Shown in pieces: positions 1 through 8,212 of a stretch of 38,857 nucleotides of DNA. The notes beneath the pieces were generated by a model that saw only the letters and a program-made list of their open reading frames with translations, was not told where the DNA came from and searched no databases. A program made the position numbers and the translations under genes. The stretch's first letter is position 1, and every line of letters begins with the position of its first letter. The DNA is from Acetobacteraceae bacterium (GTDB lineage: Bacteria; Pseudomonadota; Alphaproteobacteria; Acetobacterales; Acetobacteraceae), in contig JAIYDD010000096.1 of NCBI GenBank assembly GCA_027487675.1, positions 1 through 38,857 of the forward strand, read 5' to 3'.

Positions 1-31
1 CCTTCGGCGAGGCGAAGACGATGGTGGGCAT
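1..31 (-). CDS. ParA/MinD-like ATPase, first 10 codons only
   Basis: Only the first ten codons lie in the window, reading MPTIVFASPK on the minus strand, preceded by a GGAGG ribosome-binding site five bases before the ATG at 31. This beginning (short hydrophobic strand followed by SPK) is how many alphaproteobacterial ParA-type partition ATPases start, where KGG-x-GKS, the deviant Walker A motif, comes next. The decisive motif is outside the window, so the family call is an inference from the N-terminus alone. The upstream region holds a cluster of short repeated motifs. Confidence 0.45.
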   Translation of the reverse strand, partial: MPTIVFASPK

Positions 32-45
32 GGCGACCTCCACGC

Positions 46-215
46 GCGCTATCGGGCGGCTTTCCGATAGCAAGCAGAAAGCGCGCCGACGGTCAACGGA
101 TAGCCACCGGATAGCTTTCTGGTCGCCATCGGCGTCCCGAAGGCGCGCCCGCCCCGCCCAGGCTCCCGGATATCCGATCGCCGTCCGCTTTTGGATAGCT
201 TCCCGATATCCCACG
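46..215. repeat. cluster of GATAGC/GATATC motifs upstream of the ParA-like start
   Basis: About 170 bases immediately upstream of the ParA-like start carry several copies of a short motif: GCTATCGG near 49, CCGATAGC at 64, GGATAGC at 98, 109 and 193, GGATATCC at 168 and CGATATC at about 204. Two neighbouring pairs (98/109 and 193/204) are 11 bp apart, one helical turn. The motif is noticeably more AT-rich than its surroundings. This could be a binding array for a partition or replication protein, or for autoregulation of the ParA-like gene. No classical parS palindrome is seen. Confidence 0.35.
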
Positions 216-565
216 GCAGCCCGATGGCCATCCGATCGCGCGCCCACCTGCCCCCGCCATCCCCATCCGCCGCTCGCGCACAGCCCGGCCCCACCCCCGC
301 AGGGCGATGGCACACGCTCTGGCGCGGAGGAAAACTCCCTCTCCCGCCTTGGCAGGGGAGCGCCGGCGCAGTGCGCCGTCGGGGGTGGGTCGCGCAGCGC
401 TCGACGGAAAGCCTCTTCGTATCAAAGATATGGGTTGGCGCTTCGCGCGCCCCCCTCACCCCGACGGGGCACTGCCACGGCGCTCTCCCCCCGTCGGGGG
501 GAGAGGGCAAGAACCTCTCCGCCGTTCGCGCTCCGTACTGCATATGCAATTGCCCTGAGGGGCGG
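216..565. other. noncoding stretch with a REP-like hairpin
   Basis: I see no credible gene here; the open frames on both strands lack family resemblance and a ribosome-binding site. At 483-505 lies a perfect 10-bp stem (CTCTCCCCCC / GGGGGGAGAG) with a GTC loop, about 60 bases downstream of the methyltransferase stop on the minus strand. It is the first member of a repeat family found again near 5953 and 12958. The neighbouring CCCCTCACCCC near 452-463 is the reverse complement of the GGGTGAGGGG tail seen in the other copies. It could help end transcription of the methyltransferase gene, but there is no T-run. Confidence 0.5.
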
Positions 566-1438
566 TCAGCCGCGGCGGCCGGCCAGGATGCGGTAGCGCA
601 CATGGCCCTCGGTCTGCAGCGTCTCCAGCAGCAGGCCGCCGATCTCGGCCTCCGCCCGCACGCCGAGGCCGAGCAGGCGCGACAGCCGCGTGCCGCGTTC
701 CAGCTCCGCCAGCCGCGGCGCCAGCGCCTGCATCCCGCGCACCTGCAGCAGCGGGTTGAGGTCGCGCTCCGCCACCGGCGCCAGGCCGGCGGCGCGGAAC
801 GCATCCAGCCAGCCCTGGCGCGTCGGCGCCACCGGGCAGCGCCAGCAGCGGCGGAAGCGGGCGAGCCGCGCGGCCGCCTCGGCCGGCAGCGCCTCCTCCG
901 GCATGTCGTCCACCACCACCAGGTGGCCGCCCGGGGCGAGCGCCTCGGCCAGGTTCGCCACGGTCCGCGCGGGGTTCGCGCTGTGGATCAGGCTCTCGAT
1001 CCCGTAGATCAGGTCGTAGCGGCCGGGCAGCGGCGCGTCGTAGGAGCCGACCTCGATCCGCACGCGATCGGCCAGCCCGCGCGCCGCCACCTCCGCCATG
1101 CCGCGCGCCGCCTGCACCGGCGACAGCGTCAGCCCCAGCCATGCCCCGCCGAGGCGCGGTGCCAGGTCCAGCATCGTCGCGCCATAGCCGCAGCCGGCAT
1201 CCAGCACCCGCGGCGCCGCCGGCAAGGCGAGCCCTTCCAGCATCAGGCGGTGGATGACGAAGGGCGATGCCGCGCCGCCCGCCGGATCGGCCAGCGCGCG
1301 ATGCACCGGCAGCGCCCCATGCCCGGCCTCCGCCCGCCTTTCGTGGAACCAGGACAGGCGGTCGAGCCAGCGGTAGTAGCGGGCGACCCGGCGCGCCTGG
1401 CGCGCGGCATCGGGCGGAACGGTTCGGGGCACGGGCAT
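566..1438 (-). CDS. class I SAM-dependent methyltransferase
   Basis: 290 residues from the ATG at 1438; a longer in-frame extension exists but overlaps the divergent gene and its sequence is not protein-like. The SAM-binding motif I, VLDAGCGYG, sits at residues 78-86, followed by an acidic-strand equivalent and LTLSPVQ (about 103-109), which resembles the GxTLSxxQ segment of cyclopropane-fatty-acid-synthase and sterol/tocopherol-type C- and N-methyltransferases. YDLIYGIESLIH further on matches the motif II/III region with an acidic residue. The substrate cannot be told from sequence; a small lipid or isoprenoid acceptor is a guess from the family. It is divergent from the flavoprotein gene at 1551 with 112 bp between. 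Confidence 0.75.
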   Translation of the reverse strand: MPVPRTVPPDAARQARRVARYYRWLDRLSWFHERRAEAGHGALPVHRALADPAGGAASPFVIHRLMLEGLALPAAPRVLDAGCGYGATMLDLAPRLGGAWLGLTLSPVQAARGMAEVAARGLADRVRIEVGSYDAPLPGRYDLIYGIESLIHSANPARTVANLAEALAPGGHLVVVDDMPEEALPAEAAARLARFRRCWRCPVAPTRQGWLDAFRAAGLAPVAERDLNPLLQVRGMQALAPRLAELERGTRLSRLLGLGVRAEAEIGGLLLETLQTEGHVRYRILAGRRG

Positions 1439-1550
1439 GCGCCCAGCATGGGCCCTGGCTGCGCCGGCGCAAGCACCAGTGGCGCGGGCCGCGGCAACCG
1501 CGGGGGCGCCTCGGCCGTTCCACGCCCGACCGAGGCGAAGGAGACGGCGC

Positions 1551-2066
1551 ATGGCGGAGACGCGGACGGACAAGGCGGCGCGCGACAAGCTGTGGGGGAT
1601 GATCCGCGACATCAAGGTCGCGATGCTGGTGACGCTGGACCAGGAAGGGCAGATGCGCGGCCGCCCGATGCGCGCCGTGGCGCTGCGCGAATTCGCGGGG
1701 GAGCTGTGGTTCTTCACCAGCCAGCCCAGCCCCAAGACGGCGGAGATCCGCCAGGATGACCGGGTGCTGCTGGCCTATGCCGACCCGGACGACCAGAACT
1801 ACGTCGCCATCAGCGGCCACGCGCAGGTGATCCGCGACGAGGCGAAGCAGAAGGAACTGTGGTCCGAGCCGCTGCGCACCTGGTTCCCGGGCGGGCCGGA
1901 AGACCCCTCCGCGGCGCTGCTGAAGGTGGAGGTGGACGGCGCGGAATACTGGGACAGCCCGTCCTCGACCCTGGTGCACGCCTATGGCTACGTGAAGGCG
2001 CGGCTGACGGGCGAACCGCCGAAGGCGGGGGAGAACGACAAGGTGGCGCTGCGCAAGCCGGCCTGA
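1551..2066 (+). CDS. pyridoxamine 5'-phosphate oxidase-family general stress protein
   Basis: 171 residues. The start at 1551 is chosen because GAAGGAGA precedes it and the family similarity begins directly at MAETRTDKAARDKLWGMI. The pattern (MLVTLDQEGQMRGRPM near residues 25-40, LWFFTSQPSPKTAEI, then a YVAISGHAQV strand) is that of the split-barrel flavin-binding general stress protein 26 group. These proteins bind FMN or FAD, or sometimes other cofactors, in the cytoplasm. Their physiological role is poorly defined and often linked to oxidative or salt stress. The gene ends facing the dehydrogenase at 2241, with a hairpin array between them. Confidence 0.85.
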   Translation: MAETRTDKAARDKLWGMIRDIKVAMLVTLDQEGQMRGRPMRAVALREFAGELWFFTSQPSPKTAEIRQDDRVLLAYADPDDQNYVAISGHAQVIRDEAKQKELWSEPLRTWFPGGPEDPSAALLKVEVDGAEYWDSPSSTLVHAYGYVKARLTGEPPKAGENDKVALRKPA

Positions 2067-2083
2067 CGGGGGCGATGGCGGGT

Positions 2084-2230
2084 GCCACCTGCCGGGGGGT
2101 GCTCCGCAGCCCCCGATACCCGGCGCCGCCTGCCCGGGGGTGCTCCGCACCCCCCGATAGCCGCGCCACCTGCCCGGGGGGTGCTCCGCACCCCCCGATA
2201 CCCCCCCGGCCAAGGGCCCAAGGCCCTTGG
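2084..2230. repeat. three 40-bp tandem hairpin units plus a fourth hairpin
   Basis: Three head-to-tail units start at 2084, 2125 and 2165 (spacing 41 and 40 bp). Each begins GCCRCCTGCC and contains a stem-loop of the type GGGGGTGC-TCC-GCACCCCC, then CCGATA. The second unit has a perfect 8-bp stem (2136-2154) and the third a perfect 9-bp stem (2176-2196); the first has one mismatch. A separate perfect 9-bp stem with a CAA loop (CCAAGGGCC / GGCCCTTGG) follows at 2210-2230. The array fills the gap between two convergent genes, so a bidirectional terminator or RNA-end stabiliser is plausible. None has a clear T-run. Confidence 0.8.
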
Positions 2231-2240
2231 AACCCTTCCC

Positions 2241-3140
2241 TTATGCGCCGCTCAAATCGGCGATGAGCGCACCGAGCGACGCACTGTCCAACTCGCCGCG
2301 GCCGGAATTGACCAGGGCCTCCAGCATCTGCGCGGCCAACGCGGTCGCCGGCGCGAAGACACCCATGTCGCGCATCGCCGCGGCCGACAGCCGCAGATCC
2401 TTGCGCATCAGCGCCGCCCGGAAGCCGGGGGCGAAGGCGCCCTCCAGCATGCGCTTCGCATGGTTCTCCAGCACGAAGGACCGCGCACTGCCGCCGAGCA
2501 GCGCCGTCCGCATCGCCGCCCCGTCCAGCCCGGCCTTCGCACCCAGCGCCAGCGCCTCCGCCACCGCCAGCATGGTCGTGGCCACGATCAGCTGGTTGGC
2601 CGCCTTGCAGACCTGCCCCGCGCCCGCCGGGCCGAGATACGTCAGCGTCCTGCCCATCGCGCGGAAGGCCGGCTCGGCGCGGGCGAAGGCAGCCGCGTCG
2701 CCACCCACCATGCAGGTCAGCGTGCCGTCCTTCGCGCCCTGCGGGCCGCCGGAGACCGGGCTGTCCAGCAGCACCGCGCCCGTCCGCTCCGCCAGGCGCG
2801 TGGCGAACTCGGCCGCGGCGGTCGCGGAGATGGTCGAGAAATCAACCACCACCGTCCCCGGCGCGACGCCCTCCGCCACGCCATCGGGGCCGAACAGCAC
2901 TGCCTCGACGTCCGGCGTGTCCGGCACGCAGATGCCGATGAAGGCCGCCCCCCGCGCGGCCTCGGCCGGCGTCGCGGCCCAGCGCGCGCCCGCCGCCTCC
3001 AGCGCCGCCGCCTTGGCGCGGCTGCGGGTGGCGACCGCCAGCGCGAAGCCCGCCTTGGCCAGGTTCGCCGCCATGGCGGCCCCCATCACGCCCAGGCCGA
3101 TGAAGGCCACGGGGGCGGGCGGGGCGATGCTGTCCGTCAT
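2241..3140 (-). CDS. NAD(P)-dependent 3-hydroxyisobutyrate dehydrogenase-family oxidoreductase
   Basis: 299 residues, the usual length for the beta-hydroxyacid dehydrogenase family. The Rossmann motif GLGVMG is at residues 15-20, the substrate-binding signature SPVSGGPQGAKDGTL at about 127-141, and the catalytic lysine of GQVCKAANQ at K179. The family oxidises or reduces beta-hydroxyacids such as 3-hydroxyisobutyrate, tartronate semialdehyde or glyoxylate/succinic semialdehyde; the sequence does not separate these. It lies 35 bp downstream of a Bug-family receptor gene on the same strand, so the pair is probably transcribed together and the enzyme may act on the imported hydroxyacid or carboxylate. 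Confidence 0.88.
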   Translation of the reverse strand: MTDSIAPPAPVAFIGLGVMGAAMAANLAKAGFALAVATRSRAKAAALEAAGARWAATPAEAARGAAFIGICVPDTPDVEAVLFGPDGVAEGVAPGTVVVDFSTISATAAAEFATRLAERTGAVLLDSPVSGGPQGAKDGTLTCMVGGDAAAFARAEPAFRAMGRTLTYLGPAGAGQVCKAANQLIVATTMLAVAEALALGAKAGLDGAAMRTALLGGSARSFVLENHAKRMLEGAFAPGFRAALMRKDLRLSAAAMRDMGVFAPATALAAQMLEALVNSGRGELDSASLGALIADLSGA

Positions 3141-3175
3141 GCGGCGTCAGGTCCTCCGAAAGGTCGCGCGGGCGC

Positions 3176-4141
3176 TCAGGCCCGGCGGATGGCGGCGCGG
3201 ATGGCGTCCAGCAGCGCATCCATGTCGCGCTGGAACCCCGGCCCGTCGGCATAGCCGTCGGCTTCCCCCGTGCGGGCCTGGAAGGCCTGCCAGACCGGGG
3301 TGGCCAGCCCCAGGCGGAAGCGGTCGTGCAGATACGCCACCATCTCGGGCGGCATGCCGGCGGGGCCGATCCAGCCCTTCATGTTCTCCGCCACCACCGC
3401 CATGCCCAGCTCCGCCAGCGTCGGCACCTGCGGATGGGCCGGGTGGCGGCGGGCCGACGCCACGGCCAGCGGCAGGATGTCGCCCGAGGCGACCAGCCCG
3501 CCGAACTCGTCCGACGCCTGCACCGCCAGGTCGATCTGCCCGGCGATCAGCGCCTGCTGCTGCGGCCCGCCGCCGGTGTAGGGCACGTGCAGCAGCTCGA
3601 CGCCCGCCGCGCGCGACAGCAACAGGAAGATCGAATGCGACAGCGTGCCGACGCCGGCCGAGCCATGGGTCAGCGCCTCCGGCTGGGCGCGCGCGGCGTC
3701 CAGCGCCTGGGCCATGCTGGTGAAGCGGCCGCCGCGCCCGCGGGCGCAGATGCAATGCGCGTTGCGCGTCAGCCGGATGATCGAGGTGAAGCTGCGCTTC
3801 GGGTCGTAGGGCAGCTCGCGATGCGCGGGGATCGAGGTGCTCTCGCTGCCGCCGCCCAGCAGCAGGGCGGTGCCGTCGGGCGGCATCCGCGCCACCTGCT
3901 CGGCCGCCAGCGCGCCGCCGGCGCCGGGGCGGTTCACCACGACCAGGGGCACGGGGAAGATCGGCGTGCAGGCCTCCGCGATGGTGCGGGCGATGATGTC
4001 GCTGCCCCCGCCCGGGGCGAAGCCGGCGATCAGCTGGATCGGGCGTGTCGGCTGCCAGCCCTGGGCGCGGGCAATGGCCGCGATGGCGAGCGGGGCGGCG
4101 GCGAGCGTCAGCAGCCCGCGGCGGCGGATCGGCATGGGCAT
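3176..4141 (-). CDS. Bug-family tripartite tricarboxylate receptor, periplasmic
   Basis: 321 residues. The N-terminus has a twin-arginine-like RRRGLLTLAAAPLAIA signal ending around ARA, consistent with export. The mature part follows the Bug pattern: a start like RPIQLIAGFAPGGGSDIIAR, then VVNRPGAGGALAAEQVA, and HVPYTGGGPQQQALIAGQIDLA. Bug proteins bind small carboxylates or other polar ligands in the periplasm and usually serve TctAB-type transporters, although many, like this one, are encoded without a transporter beside them. It is upstream of the dehydrogenase gene at 2241-3140. The residues after PYDPKRSFTSIIRLTRNAHCI differ from the usual consensus, so the ligand may be unusual. Confidence 0.88.
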   Translation of the reverse strand: MPMPIRRRGLLTLAAAPLAIAAIARAQGWQPTRPIQLIAGFAPGGGSDIIARTIAEACTPIFPVPLVVVNRPGAGGALAAEQVARMPPDGTALLLGGGSESTSIPAHRELPYDPKRSFTSIIRLTRNAHCICARGRGGRFTSMAQALDAARAQPEALTHGSAGVGTLSHSIFLLLSRAAGVELLHVPYTGGGPQQQALIAGQIDLAVQASDEFGGLVASGDILPLAVASARRHPAHPQVPTLAELGMAVVAENMKGWIGPAGMPPEMVAYLHDRFRLGLATPVWQAFQARTGEADGYADGPGFQRDMDALLDAIRAAIRRA

Positions 4142-4222
4142 CGTCTCCCTGGCGGGCCGTCTCGCGCGGCCCTGGACCGCAGCATGGCGCGCGGCCGGCA
4201 GGGCGGCAACCGGCGCGCCGCG

Positions 4223-5035
4223 TCACGTGCCTTCGTCGGGGATGTTCAGCAGCGCGCCGCAGGCCTTGCAGTGCACCGCATCCGGCTCGTGCCGGCCGAG
4301 CCCGCAGGCCTGGCAGCGGAAGCGCACCTTGTTCGGCCGGAACAGCGCCTGCGCCAGCCGCAGGAACAGCGTGACGCCGGCCAGCATGATCACCACGCTG
4401 ATCAGCCGCCCCGCCGTGCCGGGCAGGGTGATGTCGCCGAAGCCCGTCGTGGTCAGCGCCGTCACCGTGAAATACAGCGCATCGGCGAAGTTCGCGATCT
4501 GCGGGTTGGTCGCCTGCTGGGTGGCGTGCACCACGCCGGTCATCACCACGATGAACACCGTCAGGTCGGCGGCGGCGACGAAGGCGTCCTGGTTGCGGCG
4601 GAACAGCGGCAGGTCGTGGCGCAGATGCGCGACCAGCCGTGCCGAGCGCAGCAGCCGCACCACGCGCAGGCTGCGCAGGAAGCCCCAGCCGGGCAGGAAG
4701 GGCGCGGCGAGGAAGGCGATCACGGAAAGCAGGTCGGCGATCCCCGCCGGGTGCAGCAATTCCCGCCGCGCCGAGGCCGACCCGCGCAGGCGCAGCGCGA
4801 ATTCCGCGGCCAGCGCGATGCCGAACAGCAGGTCCACGCCGAGCACCAGCCGCGAGCGCGGCAGGAAGCTCTCCGCGATCACCCAGCCGATGGCGGCGAG
4901 GTCGAGCGCCAGCAGCGCATAGGCCGCCCGCGCGCCAGGCCGTCCGCCGGCGCGGAAGATGCCGGCGATCGGATCGGGCAAGCGGTCCGCGCGCGCCGTG
5001 CCGTCCTGGTCGTCGCCGCGCGCCGGGTCGGCCAC
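4223..5035 (-). CDS. voltage-sensing potassium channel with C-terminal zinc ribbon
   Basis: 270 residues with a GTG start four bases after the hbd stop, so it is probably cotranscribed with hbd. Hydrophobic segments around 37-57, 64-82, 98-115 and 157-172 precede the pore. The S4-like segment has arginines at 121, 124, 127, 130 and 133, exactly every third residue, as in true voltage sensors. The selectivity filter TTTGFGD is at 195-201, followed by a last membrane helix (about 211-231). The tail carries two CxxC pairs (C241/C244 and C256/C259), a rubredoxin-like zinc ribbon, then ends. Known family: Kch/KvAP-like 6TM channels. The zinc ribbon fused to the pore helix is unusual and could be a metal or redox sensor (inference). 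Confidence 0.85.
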   Translation of the reverse strand: MADPARGDDQDGTARADRLPDPIAGIFRAGGRPGARAAYALLALDLAAIGWVIAESFLPRSRLVLGVDLLFGIALAAEFALRLRGSASARRELLHPAGIADLLSVIAFLAAPFLPGWGFLRSLRVVRLLRSARLVAHLRHDLPLFRRNQDAFVAAADLTVFIVVMTGVVHATQQATNPQIANFADALYFTVTALTTTGFGDITLPGTAGRLISVVIMLAGVTLFLRLAQALFRPNKVRFRCQACGLGRHEPDAVHCKACGALLNIPDEGT

Positions 5036-5039
5036 GCGC

Positions 5040-5918
5040 TCAGCGCGTCGGCTTCGGCGGGCTCACCGAATGGTCGTAGAAGCCGCGGCCCGTCTTGCGG
5101 CCGAGCCAGCCGGCCTCGACATATTTGCGCAGCAGCGGGCTCGGCCGGTATTTCGGGTCGCCCAGGCCCTGGTGCAGCACCTCCAGCACCGAGAGGCAGG
5201 TGTCGAGGCCGATGAAATCCGCCAGCTCCAGCGGCCCCATCGGGTGGTTGCAGCCGAGCTTCATGCCGGTGTCGATCGAGGCCACGTCGCCCACGCCTTC
5301 CTGCAGCGCGAAGCAGGCCTCGTTGATCATCGGCAGCAGGATGCGGTTGACGATGAAGGCCGGATAGTCGGCGGCATAGGCCACCGTCTTGCCCATGCGC
5401 GTGGCCAGCCCCGCCACCGCCTGCACCGTCGCGTCTTCCGTGGCCAGGCCGCGAATCACCTCCACCAGCTTCATCAGCGGCACCGGGTTGAAGAAGTGCA
5501 TGCCGACGAAGCGCCCCGGCCGGTCGGTGGCCGCCGCCAGCCGCGTGATCGGGATGGAGGAGGTGTTGGTGGCGATCAGCGCATCCGCGCGCAGGTGCGG
5601 GCACAGCGCGGCGAGGATCTTCGTCTTCAGCGCCTCGTTCTCGGTCGCCGCCTCGATCACCAGGTCGCAGTCGCCGAAGGCGGCATGGTCGGTGCTGGCG
5701 GAGATGCGCGCGAGCGCCGCGTCGCGGTCGGCGGCCTGCAGCGTGCCCTTCTGGACCTGGCGGTCCATGTTCTTCGCGATGGTGGCCTGCGCCTTGTCCA
5801 GCGCGGCCTGCGCGACATCCAGCATCACCACCGTGATGCCGGCCTGCGCCGCGACATGGGCGATGCCGTTGCCCATCTGGCCGGCGCCGATCACGCCGAT
5901 CCGTGCGATGTCCGCCAT
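5040..5918 (-). CDS. hbd: 3-hydroxybutyryl-CoA dehydrogenase
   Basis: 292 residues from the ATG at 5918, chosen over an in-frame ATG at 5942 because GGGGAAGG sits just before it and the family starts at this point. The NAD-binding motif GAGQMG is at residues 11-16. NTSSIPIT, GMHFFNPVPLMKLVEVI and NRILLPMINEA carry the catalytic Ser, His and Asn of the family. It oxidises (S)-3-hydroxybutyryl-CoA to acetoacetyl-CoA or works in reverse, in fatty-acid or butanoate/polyhydroxybutyrate metabolism. It follows etfB-etfA on the same strand across a 134-bp gap holding a REP-like hairpin, an order common in alphaproteobacteria. Confidence 0.93.
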   Translation of the reverse strand: MADIARIGVIGAGQMGNGIAHVAAQAGITVVMLDVAQAALDKAQATIAKNMDRQVQKGTLQAADRDAALARISASTDHAAFGDCDLVIEAATENEALKTKILAALCPHLRADALIATNTSSIPITRLAAATDRPGRFVGMHFFNPVPLMKLVEVIRGLATEDATVQAVAGLATRMGKTVAYAADYPAFIVNRILLPMINEACFALQEGVGDVASIDTGMKLGCNHPMGPLELADFIGLDTCLSVLEVLHQGLGDPKYRPSPLLRKYVEAGWLGRKTGRGFYDHSVSPPKPTR

Positions 5919-5952
5919 CCGACCTTCCCCCAGCCTGCGCAACAGAAAAGCC

Positions 5953-5991
5953 TTCTCCCCCCGCCGGGGGGAGAGGGTTGGGTGAGGGGGG
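5953..5991. repeat. REP-like hairpin with GGGTGAGGGG tail
   Basis: A stem TTCTCCCCCC / GGGGGGAGAG with a GCC loop is followed by GGTTGGGTGAGGGGGG. It is the same element as at 12958 and, in the other orientation, near 452-505. It lies between etfA and hbd. A second imperfect GC-rich hairpin around CCGCCCGGGCGG follows near 6020. Such elements act as transcription attenuators or mRNA-end stabilisers in some bacteria; here that role is only inferred. Confidence 0.7.
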
Positions 5992-6052
5992 CGTCACACC
6001 CTCGAACCCTCCCCCCTCCCGCCCGGGCGGAAGAGGGACGACGGCGGCCCGC

Positions 6053-6982
6053 TCAGCCCTTGGCGAGTTCCGCTTCCAGCTCCGGGATCACCTTGAAGAC
6101 GTCGCCCACCAGGCCGTAGTCGGCGACCTGGAAGATCGGCGCCTCCTCGTCCTTGTTGATCGCGACGATGACCTTGCTGTCCTTCATCCCCGCCAGGTGC
6201 TGGATCGCGCCCGAGATGCCGAAGGCGATGTAGAGTTCCGGCGCCACGATCTTGCCGGTCTGGCCGACCTGCATGTCGTTCGGCGCATAGCCCGCATCCA
6301 CCGCGGCGCGGGAGGCACCGATGGCCGCACCCAGCTTGTCGGCGACGCCTTCCAGGATCCTGAAATTGTCCGACGAGCCCATCGCGCGCCCGCCGGAGAC
6401 GACGACGCGGGCTGCCGTCAGCTCCGGCCGTTCAAGCTTGGCGATCTCCGCGCCGACGAAGCAGGACAGCGCCGGCGCCTCGACCGTCGGCGCGGCTTCG
6501 GTGGCGGCGGCGCCGCCCTCGGCCGGGACCGGGTCGAAGGAGGCGGCGCGGATGGTCATCACCTTGGTCGCATCGGCGCTGCGCACGGTCGCCAGCGCGT
6601 TGCCGGCATAGATGAAGCGGCGGAAGGTGTCCGCGCCCTCCACGCCGGCGACGTCGCTGATCACCTGCACGTCGAGCAGCGCGGCAACCCGCGGCATGAT
6701 GTTCTTGCCCATCGCGCTGCCGGGCGCGAGCAGGTGCGAATAGCCGGGCGCGAGCGCCACCAGCAGCGCCGCCGCGGGCTCGGCCAGCCCGTGGTCATAG
6801 GCGGGGCCGGCGGCGACGATCACCTTCGCGACGCCGGGCAGCTTCGCCGCGGCGTCGGCGCCCTCGGCGCCCAGCACCAGCACATGGACATCGCCGCCGA
6901 TCTTCTGCGCGGCGGCCAGCGCGCTGCGCGTGGGCTGGGAAACGGCCGCGCCGGAACGGTCGGCCAGGACGAGAACCGTCAT
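6053..6982 (-). CDS. etfA: electron transfer flavoprotein alpha subunit
   Basis: 309 residues, the usual length. The N-terminal domain starts [11 protein letters not shown]. The C-terminal FAD-binding part is highly typical: [14 protein letters not shown], then [24 protein letters not shown], then [31 protein letters not shown]. With EtfB it forms the soluble heterodimer that takes electrons from acyl-CoA and related dehydrogenases to ETF:ubiquinone oxidoreductase. It starts two bases after the etfB stop, so the two are translationally coupled and made in equal amounts. Confidence 0.97.
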   Translation of the reverse strand: MTVLVLADRSGAAVSQPTRSALAAAQKIGGDVHVLVLGAEGADAAAKLPGVAKVIVAAGPAYDHGLAEPAAALLVALAPGYSHLLAPGSAMGKNIMPRVAALLDVQVISDVAGVEGADTFRRFIYAGNALATVRSADATKVMTIRAASFDPVPAEGGAAATEAAPTVEAPALSCFVGAEIAKLERPELTAARVVVSGGRAMGSSDNFRILEGVADKLGAAIGASRAAVDAGYAPNDMQVGQTGKIVAPELYIAFGISGAIQHLAGMKDSKVIVAINKDEEAPIFQVADYGLVGDVFKVIPELEAELAKG

Positions 6983-6984
6983 GG

Positions 6985-7734
6985 TCAGATCACCTTCGCC
7001 TCGGTGCGCAGCTTCTGCACCAGTTCCTGCACGGAGCCCACCTTCACGCCGGCCTGGCGCTTCGGCGGCTCCTCCACCTTCAGCACGGTCAGCCGCGGCG
7101 CCATGTCGACGCCGAGCGCATCGGGCTTGATCGTCTCGATCGGCTTCTTGCGCGCCTTCATGATGTTCGGCAGCGACGCGTAGCGCGGCTCGTTCAGGCG
7201 CAAATCGGCGGTGACCACCGCCGGCAACGTCAGCGCCACCGTCTCCAGCCCGCCATCGACCTCGCGCGTCACCTTCGCGCCATCGGCCGCCAGCTCGACC
7301 TTGCTGGCGAAGGTGCCCTGCGGCCAGCCAAGCAGCGCGGCCAGCATCTGGCCGGTGGCGTTCATGTCGTCGTCGATCGCCTGCTTGCCCATCAGCACGA
7401 CCCGCGGGCCTTCCCTGGCCACGATCGCCTTCAGGATCTTGGCGACGGCCAGCGGTTCGACGAGGCCGTCATGCTCGACCAGGATGCCGCGGTCGGCGCC
7501 CATGGCGAGCGCGGTGCGGATCTGCTCCTGCGCCGCGGCGGGGCCGACGGAGACGGCGACGATCTCGGTGGCGATCCCCTTCTCCTTCAGGCGGACCGCT
7601 TCCTCGACCGCGATCTCGTCGAAGGGGTTCATCGACATCTTGACGTTCGCCGTCTCGACGCCCGAGCCATCCGCCTTCACGCGGACCTTCACGTTGTAGT
7701 CGACCACCCGCTTCACGGGGACGAGGATTTTCAT
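6985..7734 (-). CDS. etfB: electron transfer flavoprotein beta subunit
   Basis: 249 residues starting [16 protein letters not shown] at 7734; the open frame extends far upstream but this start matches the family exactly. The AMP-binding domain features are present: [18 protein letters not shown] near residue 36, [12 protein letters not shown], and [25 protein letters not shown]. It is the first gene of the etfB-etfA pair. In many relatives a cobalamin adenosyltransferase gene lies between the small twin-membrane protein gene and etfB; it is absent here, with 140 bp of apparently noncoding DNA instead. Confidence 0.97.
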   Translation of the reverse strand: MKILVPVKRVVDYNVKVRVKADGSGVETANVKMSMNPFDEIAVEEAVRLKEKGIATEIVAVSVGPAAAQEQIRTALAMGADRGILVEHDGLVEPLAVAKILKAIVAREGPRVVLMGKQAIDDDMNATGQMLAALLGWPQGTFASKVELAADGAKVTREVDGGLETVALTLPAVVTADLRLNEPRYASLPNIMKARKKPIETIKPDALGVDMAPRLTVLKVEEPPKRQAGVKVGSVQELVQKLRTEAKVI

Positions 7735-7874
7735 CGATTGCCGGTCCCTTGGGCTGGCGCGCGCCATCGCGGGCGGCCGCGGGCCGGCCCGGTTCGGGGG
7801 CGGACGATAGGGCTCGTGGCAGGGCCGGGCAAGGCGGCGGCCCCGATCGCGCGCCGGTGCACCACCTGCCGGCC

Positions 7875-8072
7875 CTACCGCCCGGAGACGAGCAGCAGCA
7901 GCACGAACAGCGCCACGGTGACGAGCTGCAGCACCACCCGCCAGCGCATCAGCGCGTTGGAGCGCCCGCCGCCGGATTGCTCGTTGCGCACCAGGCCGAT
8001 CATGCCCGCGAACATCACCCCGACCGTGGCGAGCATCGACATGCCGACGAGGACCATGAGGAAGGTCGTCAT
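7875..8072 (-). CDS. small twin-transmembrane protein (HIG1-like)
   Basis: 65 residues from the ATG at 8072. Two hydrophobic segments (about 4-25 and 45-63) are joined by a short polar loop, [21 protein letters not shown]. This pattern, with an R/N/MRWRV loop and two helices, is that of the small HIG1/twin-membrane proteins often found upstream of etfBA in alphaproteobacteria. HIG1-type proteins elsewhere associate with cytochrome oxidase complexes; no such role is shown for this one. It is encoded upstream of etfB on the same strand. Confidence 0.75.
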   Translation of the reverse strand: MTTFLMVLVGMSMLATVGVMFAGMIGLVRNEQSGGGRSNALMRWRVVLQLVTVALFVLLLLVSGR

Positions 8073-8212
8073 CCGCCGAAGATGGCATGCCCGACGCCGG
8101 GGGCAAGCCGGTTTCCGCCCGCCGAAGCGGGCGACGGCGCCGGCACCGGGCACGACCGCCCGGCGGCGACGCCTGCCGGTCGCCCAGGCGGGCGACCGGC
8201 GTCAGCCGGCGC

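Noticed and set aside
2084-2205. CRISPR-like array
   Set aside because: The 40-bp units are directly adjacent copies with no unique spacers, and no cas genes are present.
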